A stretch of DNA of 64,000 nucleotides from Candidatus Gastranaerophilales bacterium (GTDB lineage Bacteria; Cyanobacteriota; Vampirovibrionia; Gastranaerophilales; Gastranaerophilaceae), in the NCBI GenBank assembly GCA_944326685.1, contig CALVEV010000014.1:1-64000 (forward strand). The letters run 5' to 3'. Each line of letters begins with the position of its first letter. The stretch's first letter is position 1. The notes beneath the pieces are model-generated. The model saw nothing but the letters and a program-made list of their open reading frames with translations, did no database searches and was not told the DNA's origin. This document shows positions 1 to 11,760 of this stretch, in pieces. A program made the translations under genes and the position numbers.

Positions 1-52
1 CTTAAATGATAATGTAGAAATAAAAAATATTATATTAAGTAAGGAGATATAA

Positions 53-1888
<1,836 letters not shown>

Positions 1889-1907
1889 GTAATATTAGCT
1901 TAATATT

Positions 1908-1945
1908 GAAAACAGAATCCGGTCAAATGGCTGGGTTCTGTTTTT
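1908..1945 (+). terminator. Rho-independent terminator after dnaK
   Basis: Stem of about 12 bp (AAAACAGAATCC with GGGTTCTGTTTT, including G-T pairs), a 12-nt loop, then a T tract. It separates dnaK from the helicase gene. Confidence 0.85.
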
Positions 1946-2040
1946 ATATATGTTAACATTTATGTCAAAAAGTATATACTACTAGCAAAAAAAAATGAAA
2001 AACTGGTTTAAAATAACATACATTTATGTGGAGAAATTAT

Positions 2041-4386
2041 ATGCGTGTAGTTAGTAGTACCCCAATATTGGGTGTTCAATCAACAAATTTTAAACAAAAT
2101 TTAAAAAATCAAAATATAACATCAACTATAAATCATCAACCAATAAATCTTAATAATTTAAACCCTGCAAATCGTTCATTGATAAAATTTACAGGTTATG
2201 GGGCTGATTTTCAGCAAACATTAAATGAAAATTATTTTAATTTACCAACTGACCCTAAAACTCATAAGGCATTTCAACCTGATGTTTATCAAAAAGCTGC
2301 AGCTGAAAATTTATTTAAGGGGAATGACGTTGTTGTAGCAGCTCCGACAGGAACTGGTAAAACAGCAATTGCTCATTATATTATCCAGAAGAATTTAAAA
2401 GAAGGTAAAAAAACATTCTATACGGCTCCATTAAAAGCTCTTAGTAATGATAAAGTTAGAGAATTTGAAAAAATATACGGACCTCAAAATGTTGGCTTGT
2501 TAACAGGAGATAGAAAGATTAATAAAAATGCTCCTGTTGTTATTATGACTACTGAAGTTTATCGTAATATGCTTATGCAAAATGCAATGAATAATCATAA
2601 TCCAATATTAAAAGATTTGAAAACAGTTGTATTTGATGAGCTACATTATTTAAATGATGAAGATAGGGGTGGAGTATGGGAACAATCAATTCTATTTACA
2701 AAACCTAAAACTCAAATATTAGCGTTATCAGGAACAATGGGGAATGCTGATACTGTAACCGATTGGATTGCATCTACAAAAGGACATGGTTTAGCAGAAA
2801 AGGTTACACCTGATGAAAATTATAAAGCCGCAAATGCTAAAAGACCTCATACCGTTCTTATTAATGTCCCATCAGAAAATAGGCACGTTCCGTTAGAGTT
2901 TACTGTAGTTAAATTAGATCATCAAAAATCAAAATATGATAATAAAGGAAACAAGCCTGGACAAAATAAAAAAGTATTAAGTAAACCAGCAGAGGAAATT
3001 TTACCTCAAAATGATGATTATATTCAGATGGTAGATAAATTAAAAAGAGGGGACAAGCTTCCTGCAATATTTTTTGTTTTCAGTAAAAGAAAATCAAAAG
3101 ATTTATTAGAGGAAATGAAGTTTAATGGTCCTAATTTAACAACACCAGAAGAAGCAAAAAAAATAGCTAAAACAATTCATAATTACCAAAAACAGGGTAA
3201 GTATTTAGGAGAACTTCTTGATGAAGAAGCTCTAACAAGGGGTTATGCAATTCATAATGCAGGCATGTTACCAGAACAAAAAGAATTAATTGAATCATTA
3301 TTCCAACAAAAATTAGTAAAAGTGGCATTTGCAACAGAAACATTATCAGCAGGTATTAACATGCCTGCTAGAACAACTGTAATATCAAGTCTAATGAAAC
3401 CTGTAAGTACAAAGGTTAATGAAGAAGGAAAACGTCAACTTGTACCTAATGAATTTCATCAAATGGCTGGACGTGCAGGGCGTCGTGGAATAGATGTAAA
3501 AGGTTATACTTATTGTATGGCTTGTAATAATGCGCAAGAAAAAGGTTTCAAAAAACTTATTGCACAAAAATCAAATGATATTGAAAGTCATTTAAAAACA
3601 GACTTTTCATTCGTAGCTAATGTAGATAAGAACTTTGAGAACAAAGAATTTTTAACTAACTTCTATGACAAATCTCTATTTGCATATGATAAAGACCCAG
3701 GTGTAAGAGCCATGAAAACATCTGCATTAGTTGATGAATTTTATACAAAAGAAAATATTTTAAAAGAAAATGGCTTTATTACATCAAGTAATAAAGTAAC
3801 ACCAAAAGGTGAATTGTTAACTAAAATTAATGGATATGAACAAATTCCAGTAATAGATGCAATCTATAATCAACAATTAAAAGGAATGGATGCTCCTCAG
3901 TTAGCAGGATATGTTGCCGGTCTTGCAATGCTATCTACTGAAGAACAAAAGGGGATGGGAGATTCAATGGTTCCTTTTGAAGATGAATTACTTGAATCAA
4001 AAGCCGGTGATTTATCTGAAAGTGTTCAAGAATATAATACAACTGTTTATCCAATGTTGGGTCAAGAACTTCATCTTAATACTGATGCAATGAAACACGT
4101 TTATACTTGGGCGGATATGAATTATGAATCAGAACATTCTACTAAGAATTGGCATGACATGTTTAAAGGTGATACTGGGTTTAAAATTAAAGATGAAGGA
4201 ACACTATTTAAAGAAATAACAATGACAACTGATTTATTAAAACAAATTAGAGATATTGCACAATTTGCAGAAGATGATTCGGTTAATATTCACGATAAAA
4301 GATATTATAATAATTTACAAAAAACATCTCAAGAAGCAATTGATTTAATAAATAGAAAACCAGCTTGCCAAGATGAAGATGCATAA
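2041..4386 (+). CDS. Ski2-like DExH-box RNA helicase
   Basis: Superfamily 2 helicase of the Ski2/Mtr4 type, expected to unwind RNA in the cytoplasm. Visible motifs: Walker A APTGTGKTA, motif II DELH followed by YLNDEDRGGVWE (typical of Ski2-like proteins), motif III SGTMGNA, motif V FATETLSAGINMPARTTV and motif VI QMAGRAGRRGID. An in-frame ATG lies at 2026, but ATG 2041 has GGAG 8 nt upstream, so the 781-residue form is preferred. The first ~70 residues are an Asn-rich extension with IKFTGYGADF, resembling the N-terminal tag on other proteins in this window. The C-terminal ~280 residues are helical and less conserved. Single gene between two terminators. Confidence 0.9.
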   Translation: MRVVSSTPILGVQSTNFKQNLKNQNITSTINHQPINLNNLNPANRSLIKFTGYGADFQQTLNENYFNLPTDPKTHKAFQPDVYQKAAAENLFKGNDVVVAAPTGTGKTAIAHYIIQKNLKEGKKTFYTAPLKALSNDKVREFEKIYGPQNVGLLTGDRKINKNAPVVIMTTEVYRNMLMQNAMNNHNPILKDLKTVVFDELHYLNDEDRGGVWEQSILFTKPKTQILALSGTMGNADTVTDWIASTKGHGLAEKVTPDENYKAANAKRPHTVLINVPSENRHVPLEFTVVKLDHQKSKYDNKGNKPGQNKKVLSKPAEEILPQNDDYIQMVDKLKRGDKLPAIFFVFSKRKSKDLLEEMKFNGPNLTTPEEAKKIAKTIHNYQKQGKYLGELLDEEALTRGYAIHNAGMLPEQKELIESLFQQKLVKVAFATETLSAGINMPARTTVISSLMKPVSTKVNEEGKRQLVPNEFHQMAGRAGRRGIDVKGYTYCMACNNAQEKGFKKLIAQKSNDIESHLKTDFSFVANVDKNFENKEFLTNFYDKSLFAYDKDPGVRAMKTSALVDEFYTKENILKENGFITSSNKVTPKGELLTKINGYEQIPVIDAIYNQQLKGMDAPQLAGYVAGLAMLSTEEQKGMGDSMVPFEDELLESKAGDLSESVQEYNTTVYPMLGQELHLNTDAMKHVYTWADMNYESEHSTKNWHDMFKGDTGFKIKDEGTLFKEITMTTDLLKQIRDIAQFAEDDSVNIHDKRYYNNLQKTSQEAIDLINRKPACQDEDA

Positions 4387-4410
4387 ATTATGATAGAAAT
4401 AATAATTGTA

Positions 4411-4448
4411 TAAAAAATACGGGTAGGATTTAATACCCGTATTTTTTA
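4411..4448. terminator. Bidirectional terminator between convergent genes
   Basis: A-tract, perfect stem ATACGGGT/ACCCGTAT, then a T tract. It can serve both the helicase gene (+) and the 4471-4827 gene (-), which converge here. Confidence 0.85.
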
Positions 4449-4470
4449 TATCTCCCAAGATTAAGCAATA

Positions 4471-4827
4471 CTAGCTTAATGATAATAAAGATTTCACTGA
4501 ACGAGCATTTTCACGAACTTCTTCGTCTGAATGCATATTAATAGTGTCATCTAAGATTTTTACTGCTTCTGATTTGTTTTCAAGATTTAAAATTTCGTTA
4601 ATTGTAGACATTGCAACAACAGGACTCATATCATTAATACCTTTACCTTTGTTGATAATTACAACTTTTAACGAATCATGTATATTTTTTCTAACTAATA
4701 CTTGAGAAGTTAACTCTCTAACTTCATCATCTTGAGAATTTGTTCCTAATTCTTCTAAAACTGAAATAGCTTCAGTATCTTCATGTTTGCCTAATGTTTC
4801 AATAATTCTTCTAATTTTTTTATTCAT
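4471..4827 (-). CDS. Small HEAT-repeat-like helical protein
   Basis: 118 residues, predicted all helical, with two HEAT-like pairs (EAISVLEELGTNSQDDEVREL near the N terminus, EAVKILDDTINMHSDEEVREN near the C terminus). HEAT pairs are protein-binding scaffolds; the partner is unknown. The ATG overlaps the stop of the upstream gene by one base (TAATG), so the two are probably translationally coupled and work together. No signal peptide or membrane segment. Function not recognised. Confidence 0.7.
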   Translation of the reverse strand: MNKKIRRIIETLGKHEDTEAISVLEELGTNSQDDEVRELTSQVLVRKNIHDSLKVVIINKGKGINDMSPVVAMSTINEILNLENKSEAVKILDDTINMHSDEEVRENARSVKSLLSLS

Positions 4828-5351
4828 TATGCAACCTCCTTAGATACTTTTTTGGCAGCTTCAATTTTATTTTCTTCTAACCAAGTATTTTTTAAATCTG
4901 CAACTGAAGCTTTAGTATTAATTTGATGCATGTTTAAAACTTTAACTGTATCCTTTGCTTCTTCCTTATGAACATTTAATTTCTCTAAATTTTCAGTAAT
5001 TTTATTAGAAACATTTTTACCTATTTCATTAACTTTTTGAGGTACTGATTTAATAGCTGAAATTGTGTTATTAATACCTGCTTTTACATTCTTAGCAAAG
5101 TTAATAATTGGTTGAGATATTCTATGACCAAAATTAGACACAGCAGCTACAACAGATGCTGACATCATTTTTAACTTGCTAGCTTCTTTAACTTTGTTTG
5201 ATTGGAAAAGGTCTGCAGAAATTAATGCACTACCTTTAAAAACTCTTCCTGAAAAACTATTATGTTCAAATGGATTTGTTGATGTTGATTTACGAGTAAA
5301 TGGTGAAGCAACTTTACTTGCTATATTTGCTCCTATTGCTCTTATTCCCAT
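4827..5351 (-). CDS. Lineage-specific helical protein of unknown function
   Basis: About 174 residues. The open frame extends to 5390, but ATG 5351 has AAAGGA about 9 nt upstream and the outer ATG has no Shine-Dalgarno, so the inner start is used. The N terminus is Ser/Asn-rich (TNPFEHNSFSGRVFKGS), echoing the short F-x-G motif on other proteins here. Residues ~70-150 are amphipathic and helical with many Lys and Val (NFAKNVKAGINNTISAIKS), like a lipid- or coat-associated helix. Coupled to the HEAT-like gene downstream. No domain recognised. Confidence 0.65.
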   Translation of the reverse strand: MGIRAIGANIASKVASPFTRKSTSTNPFEHNSFSGRVFKGSALISADLFQSNKVKEASKLKMMSASVVAAVSNFGHRISQPIINFAKNVKAGINNTISAIKSVPQKVNEIGKNVSNKITENLEKLNVHKEEAKDTVKVLNMHQINTKASVADLKNTWLEENKIEAAKKVSKEVA

Positions 5352-5585
5352 AGGATCATATCCTTTCTTTTTCTCTAGTGTTTCACACATCTAGGATATC
5401 ATAGCAATATTTTTCTAAATCATCTTTTAAGAGGATTATAATACTTATACCAAAGTTAGAGCTATATAAAATAATAAAAACAGGCTAAGCCTTTATAAAT
5501 ATTGAACGTCACAACAATTAACGCAAAAATACCCTAAAATAATAACTATACCTTTGTATTAACACAACTATAATTAAGTATTATA

Positions 5586-6485
5586 TTAATTTAGTTTTTG
5601 AAAAGGATAATTTGAGAATAATTTTATAAAATATAGGATTTTTACAAAAGGTGAATTGATTGTTTTGTACCAATCAATTAATATATTCTTTTTTGATTTT
5701 TCAAATTGGTATTTTAATTCTTTATATAATTTTTTACGGATTAAATAATCCTTTTCTAAATTAAAAATTTTAAATAAATCTAATTTTTTCAAATCTTCTT
5801 TATAATTTTTTTTATCAGATTTTCGATGAACAACCAATGGTTTTCTTAATAATGATATATTTCTTGCAGATAGATAAGCTTGAATAAAGAATAAATAACA
5901 CTCATAATTTAACGCTTTAATAAAAGTAATGTTATTTTTTTCCAATAAATCTCTTTTAAACATTTTATTAAATATATCAGGAGCTATTTTAAACATAAAA
6001 TCATAAGTTTCTTGAGGTGAAAAAGCTCTATTATCATAATCTTCTGAAAGCTCTATATAAGGGTATTCTTCATCAAAAAATTCCATTGTTAGTGGGTTTA
6101 AACTTGTGTATGAAAATAGAACTATATCAGATTCGTGTTCTTTGGCATTTTTGTATAATAAATCAATCATTTCAGGTTTTGCATAATCATTACTATTCAT
6201 AAAGATTATGTATTCTCCACGAGAAAGGTATCTTCCTTTGTTTCTTGCTAATGCAATTCCTGAATGATTTTGAGTTATTAATTTAACTCGTGAATCTTTT
6301 CTCATGTATTCTTCTATTATTTTTTGAGATTTGTCTGTTGAGCCATCATTTACACAAATTATTTCAAGATCATTAAATGTTTGAGATAATAAACTATCGA
6401 TACATTGTTTTATTGTTTCTTGTGAATTATATACAGGTATAATAATTGATACACAAGGTGGTTTTATATGATCTGTTACTAACAT
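5586..6485 (-). CDS. Family 2 glycosyltransferase
   Basis: Cytoplasmic-face GT-A glycosyltransferase, expected to add a sugar to a surface polysaccharide or lipid; donor and acceptor unknown. The N-terminal ~110 residues are classic GT2: VSIIIPVYNSQETIKQCIDS, then ICVNDGSTDKS and a GIALARNKGRYLSRGEYIIF stretch. The usual metal-binding DxD region reads MNSNDY, a conservative Asn substitution worth noting. The C-terminal half is Lys-rich with no clear membrane segment. ATG 6485 chosen over GTG 6491 because GGGAG sits 7 nt upstream. Stands 24 nt after rimO on the same strand. Confidence 0.88.
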   Translation of the reverse strand: MLVTDHIKPPCVSIIIPVYNSQETIKQCIDSLLSQTFNDLEIICVNDGSTDKSQKIIEEYMRKDSRVKLITQNHSGIALARNKGRYLSRGEYIIFMNSNDYAKPEMIDLLYKNAKEHESDIVLFSYTSLNPLTMEFFDEEYPYIELSEDYDNRAFSPQETYDFMFKIAPDIFNKMFKRDLLEKNNITFIKALNYECYLFFIQAYLSARNISLLRKPLVVHRKSDKKNYKEDLKKLDLFKIFNLEKDYLIRKKLYKELKYQFEKSKKNILIDWYKTINSPFVKILYFIKLFSNYPFQKLN

Positions 6486-6509
6486 AAACACACTCCCTAA
6501 TAAACGTTT

Positions 6510-7811
6510 TTAAATGATTTCTCCTATTAAATCATATTCATAACAATCTGTTATTTTAACTTGTTCTATATCACCTGGAATAACAGGTTTATCTGTTTTT
6601 ATATAAACAACACCATCGACTTCAGGTGCATCATATTGACTTCTTGCAATAACCATTCCATCATCAGTAAAACTTTCAATAATACAATCTAAAGTTTTTC
6701 CTATAAATGATTCATTTATTTCTTTTGAAATTGTTTGTTGAAGTAACATCAGTTTTTTATGACGTTCATTCATTACTTTTTTAGGTACTAAAGGTTTTAT
6801 TTTATAAGATGGAGTTCCTTTTTCTCTAGAATACTTAAATACTCCCATCTTATTAAATCTCATTTCTTTTACAAAATTATAAAGATGTTCAAATTGTTCT
6901 TCTGTTTCTCCTGGGTATCCAACAATGAAAGCGGTTCTTATAGCAACATTTGGAATTCTGTTTCTAATGTTTTGCACCAACTCTCTATAGTCAAATGATG
7001 GTCTACACATAGCTCTCAACATTTCAGGGTGAGAATGTTGAAGGGGAATATCTACATATTTAACGACTTTATCTAATTTTTCTATTGTATCTAACAATTC
7101 ATCTGACATATTTGTTGGATATGCGTACATAATTCTTATCCAACAAAGATTATCTATTTTGTTTAATTCTTCTAAAAGCTCTTTTAGCATTGGTTTACCA
7201 TATAAATCAATACCATAGTATGTTGTATCTTGAGCAATTAGAATTATTTCATTAACCCCTTTTGATACAAGTTGTTTTGCTTCTTGTACAATATTTTCAA
7301 TGCTTCTTGAATGATAATCTCCTCTTAGGTATGGTATTACACAATAACCACATCTATAATTACATCCATCAGCAATTTTTAGATATGAACTTGCTCCAAC
7401 TGTGATTTGTTGTCTTTCAATATTTTCGGGATAAATATAATTAGGTTTTTCTGAAACTTGATTAGTAAAATCATTATCAATGTTTTTTAAAACATCAATA
7501 AGTTTTTCAATATCCGTTGGTCCTATCATGCCAGCAATTTCTGGAATAGCTTGTTTAAGTTCATCTTTGTGTTTTTGAGGGAGGCAACCCGCAACAATAA
7601 CTTTTTTCCCTTCTTCAACCATTTCTAAAATTGAATGAATAGATTCTCGTTCTGCATCATTAATAAAAGAACAAGTATTAACGATAACAATGTCTGATTC
7701 AGATTCATCAAGAGTAATCTCATACCGATTTTGAGCGAGAAGCCCTAACATAAGTTCAGAATCAACTAAATTTTTTGCACAACCGTGGCTTATTAATGCT
7801 ATTTTTTTCAT
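6510..7811 (-). CDS. rimO: Ribosomal protein S12 methylthiotransferase RimO
   Basis: Radical SAM enzyme that adds a methylthio group to an aspartate of ribosomal protein S12. Full length at 433 residues: N-terminal UPF0004 domain with three cluster cysteines (SHGCAKN, NTCSF, AGCLPQ), radical SAM CNYRCGYC near residue 150, and a C-terminal TRAM domain. The opening KIALISHGCAKNLVDSE favours RimO over MiaB. No Shine-Dalgarno precedes the ATG; instead TGATAAATT ends 6 nt before it, suggesting a leaderless transcript. The GT2 gene follows on the same strand. Confidence 0.96.
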   Translation of the reverse strand: MKKIALISHGCAKNLVDSELMLGLLAQNRYEITLDESESDIVIVNTCSFINDAERESIHSILEMVEEGKKVIVAGCLPQKHKDELKQAIPEIAGMIGPTDIEKLIDVLKNIDNDFTNQVSEKPNYIYPENIERQQITVGASSYLKIADGCNYRCGYCVIPYLRGDYHSRSIENIVQEAKQLVSKGVNEIILIAQDTTYYGIDLYGKPMLKELLEELNKIDNLCWIRIMYAYPTNMSDELLDTIEKLDKVVKYVDIPLQHSHPEMLRAMCRPSFDYRELVQNIRNRIPNVAIRTAFIVGYPGETEEQFEHLYNFVKEMRFNKMGVFKYSREKGTPSYKIKPLVPKKVMNERHKKLMLLQQTISKEINESFIGKTLDCIIESFTDDGMVIARSQYDAPEVDGVVYIKTDKPVIPGDIEQVKITDCYEYDLIGEII

Positions 7812-7817
7812 AAAAAT

Positions 7818-7823
7818 AATTTA
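7818..7823 (-). promoter_or_regulatory. -10 element of a probable leaderless promoter for rimO
   Basis: On the minus strand TAAATT, preceded by TGA as in an extended -10, ends exactly 6 nt before the rimO ATG. That puts transcription start at or next to the start codon. No Shine-Dalgarno is present. Confidence 0.5.
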
Positions 7824-7894
7824 TCATAAACGAATTCAAATTTCACATCTTATCAAAATGTAAATGTGGGGGTTTAAAAGATTTATGATTGCGA

Positions 7895-7900
7895 TAAAAT
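7895..7900 (+). promoter_or_regulatory. -10 element of a probable leaderless promoter for the TPR gene
   Basis: TAAAAT within TTGCGATAAAAT ends 6 nt before ATG 7907. The same TTGCGATAAAAT string occurs at the promoter of the Fe-S scaffold gene (about 42196-42207). No Shine-Dalgarno precedes the ATG. Confidence 0.5.
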
Positions 7901-7906
7901 AGACTT

Positions 7907-10045
7907 ATGAAAAGAAAGAGTTTTGCTTTAGCTTGTATATTATCATTAACTTTAGCTTCACCTGTTCTAGCAGGCTTTAGAGAATACTATGAAGCTGGCC
8001 AACAATATCTTTATCAATCTCAATATTCGAGTTCAATTGATGAATTCAAAAAAGCATTAAGAATTAATCCTCTTGATAATTCTGCAAGAATTGGAATTGT
8101 AAATGCTTATCTTGCAAGGGGTACTTATTATGCAAATAAAGCTAATAATTATACAAGTGCTGCAAATGATTTTAGAAGTGCTTTATTCTATATCAAGTAT
8201 TATCAAAAAGATAATGATATCGAAAATACTTTTACAACAGCTACATCAGCAGCTAATAGCTTAAATTACTGTCTTAAACAAATAGGTTTTGATTACTCTC
8301 CAGAATCTAGATATAACAAAGGAGATCAACTAAGAACCGAAGGACAATTACCTGCTGCAATATATGAATTTGAACAAATACGATCAAACCCTAAATTTAA
8401 GAAAAATGTAACTGCTCAAATTGCTGATATGGTTAAGTTTCTAGGGAATAATGATAGAGCAACAGATTATTACAAAGAAGCCGTTAAATTAGATCCGCAT
8501 AATGGACCTTTATTGTTGAGATATGCAAGACTTCTTGATAAGTTAGGTAGAGAAGATGAAGCAGTACAACAGTACAATACAGCACTAGCAGAGGGTGATA
8601 ATGATCCTGAAATTCTTTATGCAATGGAAAGGATTTATTACAAAAAACTTGATGCAAATCCTAAAGATCCAGAACTTAATGCAAATATTGGAGCAATTAA
8701 ACAAAAACAAGGAAATTACGTAGATGCTCTTGTATATTATAAAAAAGCCGAAGAATACAGTGCATCTTCATCTGATGTTAATTCAAAAATAAATACAAGA
8801 CTAAATATAGGAACTCTTTTCCAAGTACAAAAAAACTATACAAAAGCACTTGAGGTGTATAAATCAATACTATTTGAATACCCAGATAACTTAAATGCTA
8901 ATTTGTACGCTGCACAATGCTTGGAAGCAATGGGAGAAAATGCTAAAGCCATAGATGCTTATGAAAAAGTTCTATCTCTTGATCCTACAAATAGTACCAT
9001 TCGTCAACAAATTGTTACTTTAAAACGAAATTCAATGACTCCAGAAGAATTACTTGCAAGCATTGAAAATAATTCTCAAGTTGATAAAACTATGGTTGGT
9101 ATGATGTATGATTATGCTCTTGAATACCATAAAAAGAATGATGTTAATAATGCAATAAAATTTTATCAAGGAGTTTTAAAATTTGATAAAACAAAACCTG
9201 ATGTTTATACAAACATAGCTCTTTGTTATGCTGAAAAGAAAGATTATAAATCAGCTAAAGAAATTTTAACAACGGCAAAACAAAGATTTCCAAATAATAA
9301 AACAATTCAAACAACTTTAGATAATTTAAATAGTACAATGATAGCCCAATCTGCAAATGATGCATATGATGCTTATGCTAAAAAAGATTATCAAAAAGCA
9401 ATTCAATTATATTCAGCAGTAAATCCTGCAACAAAAGATTCTTTATTAGGTATCGCAGCATCCTATGAAGGATTACAAAATACAGATAAAGCGATTGAAT
9501 ACTATAAAAAAGCTCTTAATTTAGAACCTAATAATGCAGATATCGCATACAGTATTGGGGCATTATATGCAAATAAAGAAGAATGGTATAATGCAAAAAC
9601 ATATTTAAATAAAGCTGTAACTTTAAACCCTAATAATAATGACGCTAAAACAGCATTAAATGACATCAAAAAAGTTACAAGCCAAATTCAAGTACAAAAA
9701 GGAGCTGAATTATTTAATGCAACAAAATATGATGAAGCTCTAAAAGCATTCACTCAAGCAATTGCAGATGATAATGCAAATTCTGATGCTTATTATTATA
9801 GAGGAATGATTTATGATGCAAAAAATCAACGAAATCTTGCAATAAATGATTATAAAAAAGCTGTTCAATATAATCCACAACAATATCTCGCAAATTATTT
9901 AATTGCAGTAGATTATGATATTATTGGGCAATATAAAAACGCATTAGATTTTTACAAAAAATTTGCGCAACAATACACAACAGATGATGAATATTTAAAA
10001 TACACAAAATCAAGAGTTCAAGAATTAGCAAAATATGGAAATTAA
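7907..10045 (+). CDS. Exported TPR-repeat protein
   Basis: 712 residues with a signal peptide (MKRKSFALACILSLTLASPVLA, likely cut before GFREYY) followed by about 15 tetratricopeptide repeats along the whole chain, e.g. SIDEFKKALRINPLDNSARI and AIEYYKKALNLEPNNADIAY. TPR arrays hold protein complexes together, so a periplasmic or envelope scaffold role is inferred. No other domain seen. The last 11 bases overlap dusB, which is read in another frame, so the two are co-transcribed. Start lacks a Shine-Dalgarno and appears leaderless. Confidence 0.88.
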   Translation: MKRKSFALACILSLTLASPVLAGFREYYEAGQQYLYQSQYSSSIDEFKKALRINPLDNSARIGIVNAYLARGTYYANKANNYTSAANDFRSALFYIKYYQKDNDIENTFTTATSAANSLNYCLKQIGFDYSPESRYNKGDQLRTEGQLPAAIYEFEQIRSNPKFKKNVTAQIADMVKFLGNNDRATDYYKEAVKLDPHNGPLLLRYARLLDKLGREDEAVQQYNTALAEGDNDPEILYAMERIYYKKLDANPKDPELNANIGAIKQKQGNYVDALVYYKKAEEYSASSSDVNSKINTRLNIGTLFQVQKNYTKALEVYKSILFEYPDNLNANLYAAQCLEAMGENAKAIDAYEKVLSLDPTNSTIRQQIVTLKRNSMTPEELLASIENNSQVDKTMVGMMYDYALEYHKKNDVNNAIKFYQGVLKFDKTKPDVYTNIALCYAEKKDYKSAKEILTTAKQRFPNNKTIQTTLDNLNSTMIAQSANDAYDAYAKKDYQKAIQLYSAVNPATKDSLLGIAASYEGLQNTDKAIEYYKKALNLEPNNADIAYSIGALYANKEEWYNAKTYLNKAVTLNPNNNDAKTALNDIKKVTSQIQVQKGAELFNATKYDEALKAFTQAIADDNANSDAYYYRGMIYDAKNQRNLAINDYKKAVQYNPQQYLANYLIAVDYDIIGQYKNALDFYKKFAQQYTTDDEYLKYTKSRVQELAKYGN

Positions 10046-10991
10046 AGATATACTGAAACAAACACGAGTTTCACTAGCACCAATGGCTGGGATTACAGAT
10101 TATGTATTAAGAACCCTTATCAGAGAACAATCAAAAACCTGTATATTAACAACAGAAATGATAAGCTCTGAAGCTCTTCATAATGTCAAAGAAACCGATA
10201 TGACAAAACGAGATGAAAACCATTCTCCAATTATTTATCAATTAAGCGGTCATAAACCTGAATTAATGGCAGAAGGAGCAAAATATCTTGAACCAATGGC
10301 AGATGTTATTGATATAAATATGGGTTGTCCAGTAAATAAAGTTGTAAAAGGTCAAGATGGAAGCGCATTAATGAAAAATCCATCTCTAGCATATGATATT
10401 GTACAAGCAGTAAAAGAAAGTATTAATATACCTGTAAGTGTAAAATTTAGATTAGGCTACACACTGGAAACAATGAATTTTGTACCATACGGACAATATA
10501 TGCAAGAAGCAGGAGCTGAATTTATAACAATACATGGACGAACAAGAAACCAAATGTATTCAGGAAAAGCTGACTGGAAAAAAATTAGAGAACTTAAAGA
10601 GAATGTTGATATTCCTGTTTTTGCAAATGGCGATGTCGTATCAATCGATAGTGCAATACAATGTCTTGAAGAGTCAGGAGCAGACGGAGTTGCAATAGGG
10701 CGTGGGGCATTAGGAGATGTAACTTTAATATCTAGAATAGAACATTACCTAAATACAGGAGAAAAACTACCACCACCAACTTTAGAAGAAAAAATTGAAA
10801 CAATGAAAAAGCATCTTGATATGGAAATAGAGCTTAGAGGCGAAAAAGTCGGATTAAAATTTGTAAGAAAATTTTATCCATTTTATATTTCAGGAGTTCC
10901 AAATGCAGCAAAATACAGAAGTAAACTTGTTGTAATGGATGATTACAAAGAAATTATTGATGCGTTGGATTATATAAAAAATACCCAATAA
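10035..10991 (+). CDS. dusB: tRNA-dihydrouridine synthase, DusB type
   Basis: FMN enzyme that reduces uridines in the tRNA D-loop with NADPH. At 318 residues it has the normal length. Visible motifs: VSLAPMAGITD at the N terminus (FMN phosphate region), INMGCPVNKVVKGQDGSALM carrying the catalytic Cys, and the TIM-barrel segments HGRTRNQMYSGKADW and ANGDVVS, GVAIGRGALG. DusB rather than DusA/C is chosen on the GCPVNKV and GSALM context. Starts inside the TPR gene (ATG 10035), a coupling overlap. Confidence 0.93.
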   Translation: MEIKDILKQTRVSLAPMAGITDYVLRTLIREQSKTCILTTEMISSEALHNVKETDMTKRDENHSPIIYQLSGHKPELMAEGAKYLEPMADVIDINMGCPVNKVVKGQDGSALMKNPSLAYDIVQAVKESINIPVSVKFRLGYTLETMNFVPYGQYMQEAGAEFITIHGRTRNQMYSGKADWKKIRELKENVDIPVFANGDVVSIDSAIQCLEESGADGVAIGRGALGDVTLISRIEHYLNTGEKLPPPTLEEKIETMKKHLDMEIELRGEKVGLKFVRKFYPFYISGVPNAAKYRSKLVVMDDYKEIIDALDYIKNTQ

Positions 10992-11063
10992 ATAAGAATC
11001 TAAGATAAAAAATATACCTCTTAATTTTTCTAAATTATGTCAATTTAGCATTAATTTTCCCAC

Positions 11064-11093
11064 TTGATTTAAGCCCTTTATGTGAGACAATAT
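11064..11093 (+). promoter_or_regulatory. Sigma-70-type promoter for the radical SAM gene
   Basis: TTGATT (11064-11069), 18-nt spacer, CAATAT (11088-11093). It lies about 20 nt before ATG 11113, with GAGG in between as ribosome-binding site. Confidence 0.5.
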
Positions 11094-11112
11094 TTGTGAG
11101 GTATTTATTGAT

Positions 11113-11736
11113 ATGTCTGACAATAATTTAGTTTACATTTTAGATGATAAAATCTATATCAATTTAACTAATATGTGTACTAATGATTGTATTTTTTGTT
11201 TAAGACGAGATAAGGATGATGTTTGCGGTCAAGATATGTGGCTTAAAACAGAAAATACAACATCTGATGAAGTTATAGAACAACTTGAAAAATATTCAGA
11301 CAAAATCAATAAAGGCGTAACTTTCTGTGGTTATGGCGAACCTACAATGAAATTTAATCAACTTAAAGAAGTTGCAGAATATATCAAAAAAAATTACCCT
11401 AATACCTACATAAAAGTAAATACTAACGGGCATGGAAATGCAATTAACAAAAAAAATATATTACCTGATTTAAAAGGTTTAGTTGATGAATTTTCAATTA
11501 GTTTAAATGCTCAAAACGAAGAATTATATAACGAACTTTCTCAACCTAAAATTGAGAATGCTTATAATGCAATGAAAGAGTTTGCAATCCAAGCTCACAA
11601 TGAAGGTTTTAAAACAACATTATCAGTTGTCTCAGGTTACAAAGATTATGATGTAGATTTAGACCGATGTGAAGGTTTAGCAAAAGAATTAAAAGCAAAC
11701 TTTAGAAACAGAGAATGGATTGAAAACGGATACTAA
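11113..11736 (+). CDS. TatD-associated radical SAM protein
   Basis: 207 residues. The opening YINLTNMCTNDCIFCLR holds the CxxxCxxC cluster motif of radical SAM enzymes (spaced C-T-N-D-C-I-F-C), followed by FCGYGEPTMK and KVNTNGHGN, as in the short family often found beside or fused to TatD nucleases. The exact reaction is unknown for that family. No tatD is adjacent here. ISLNAQNEELYNEL near residue 130 is the usual strand after the SAM motif. Upstream is a plausible promoter; downstream, 24 nt away, is a small tagged protein. Confidence 0.82.
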   Translation: MSDNNLVYILDDKIYINLTNMCTNDCIFCLRRDKDDVCGQDMWLKTENTTSDEVIEQLEKYSDKINKGVTFCGYGEPTMKFNQLKEVAEYIKKNYPNTYIKVNTNGHGNAINKKNILPDLKGLVDEFSISLNAQNEELYNELSQPKIENAYNAMKEFAIQAHNEGFKTTLSVVSGYKDYDVDLDRCEGLAKELKANFRNREWIENGY

Positions 11737-11760
11737 ATGGTGAAGGGATAAATTAAAGAA

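Noticed and set aside
5476..5500. Terminator-like AGGCTAAGCCT in the 5391-5585 gap
   Set aside because: Stem too short and no clear T tract; the gap otherwise looks like plain AT-rich promoter sequence.
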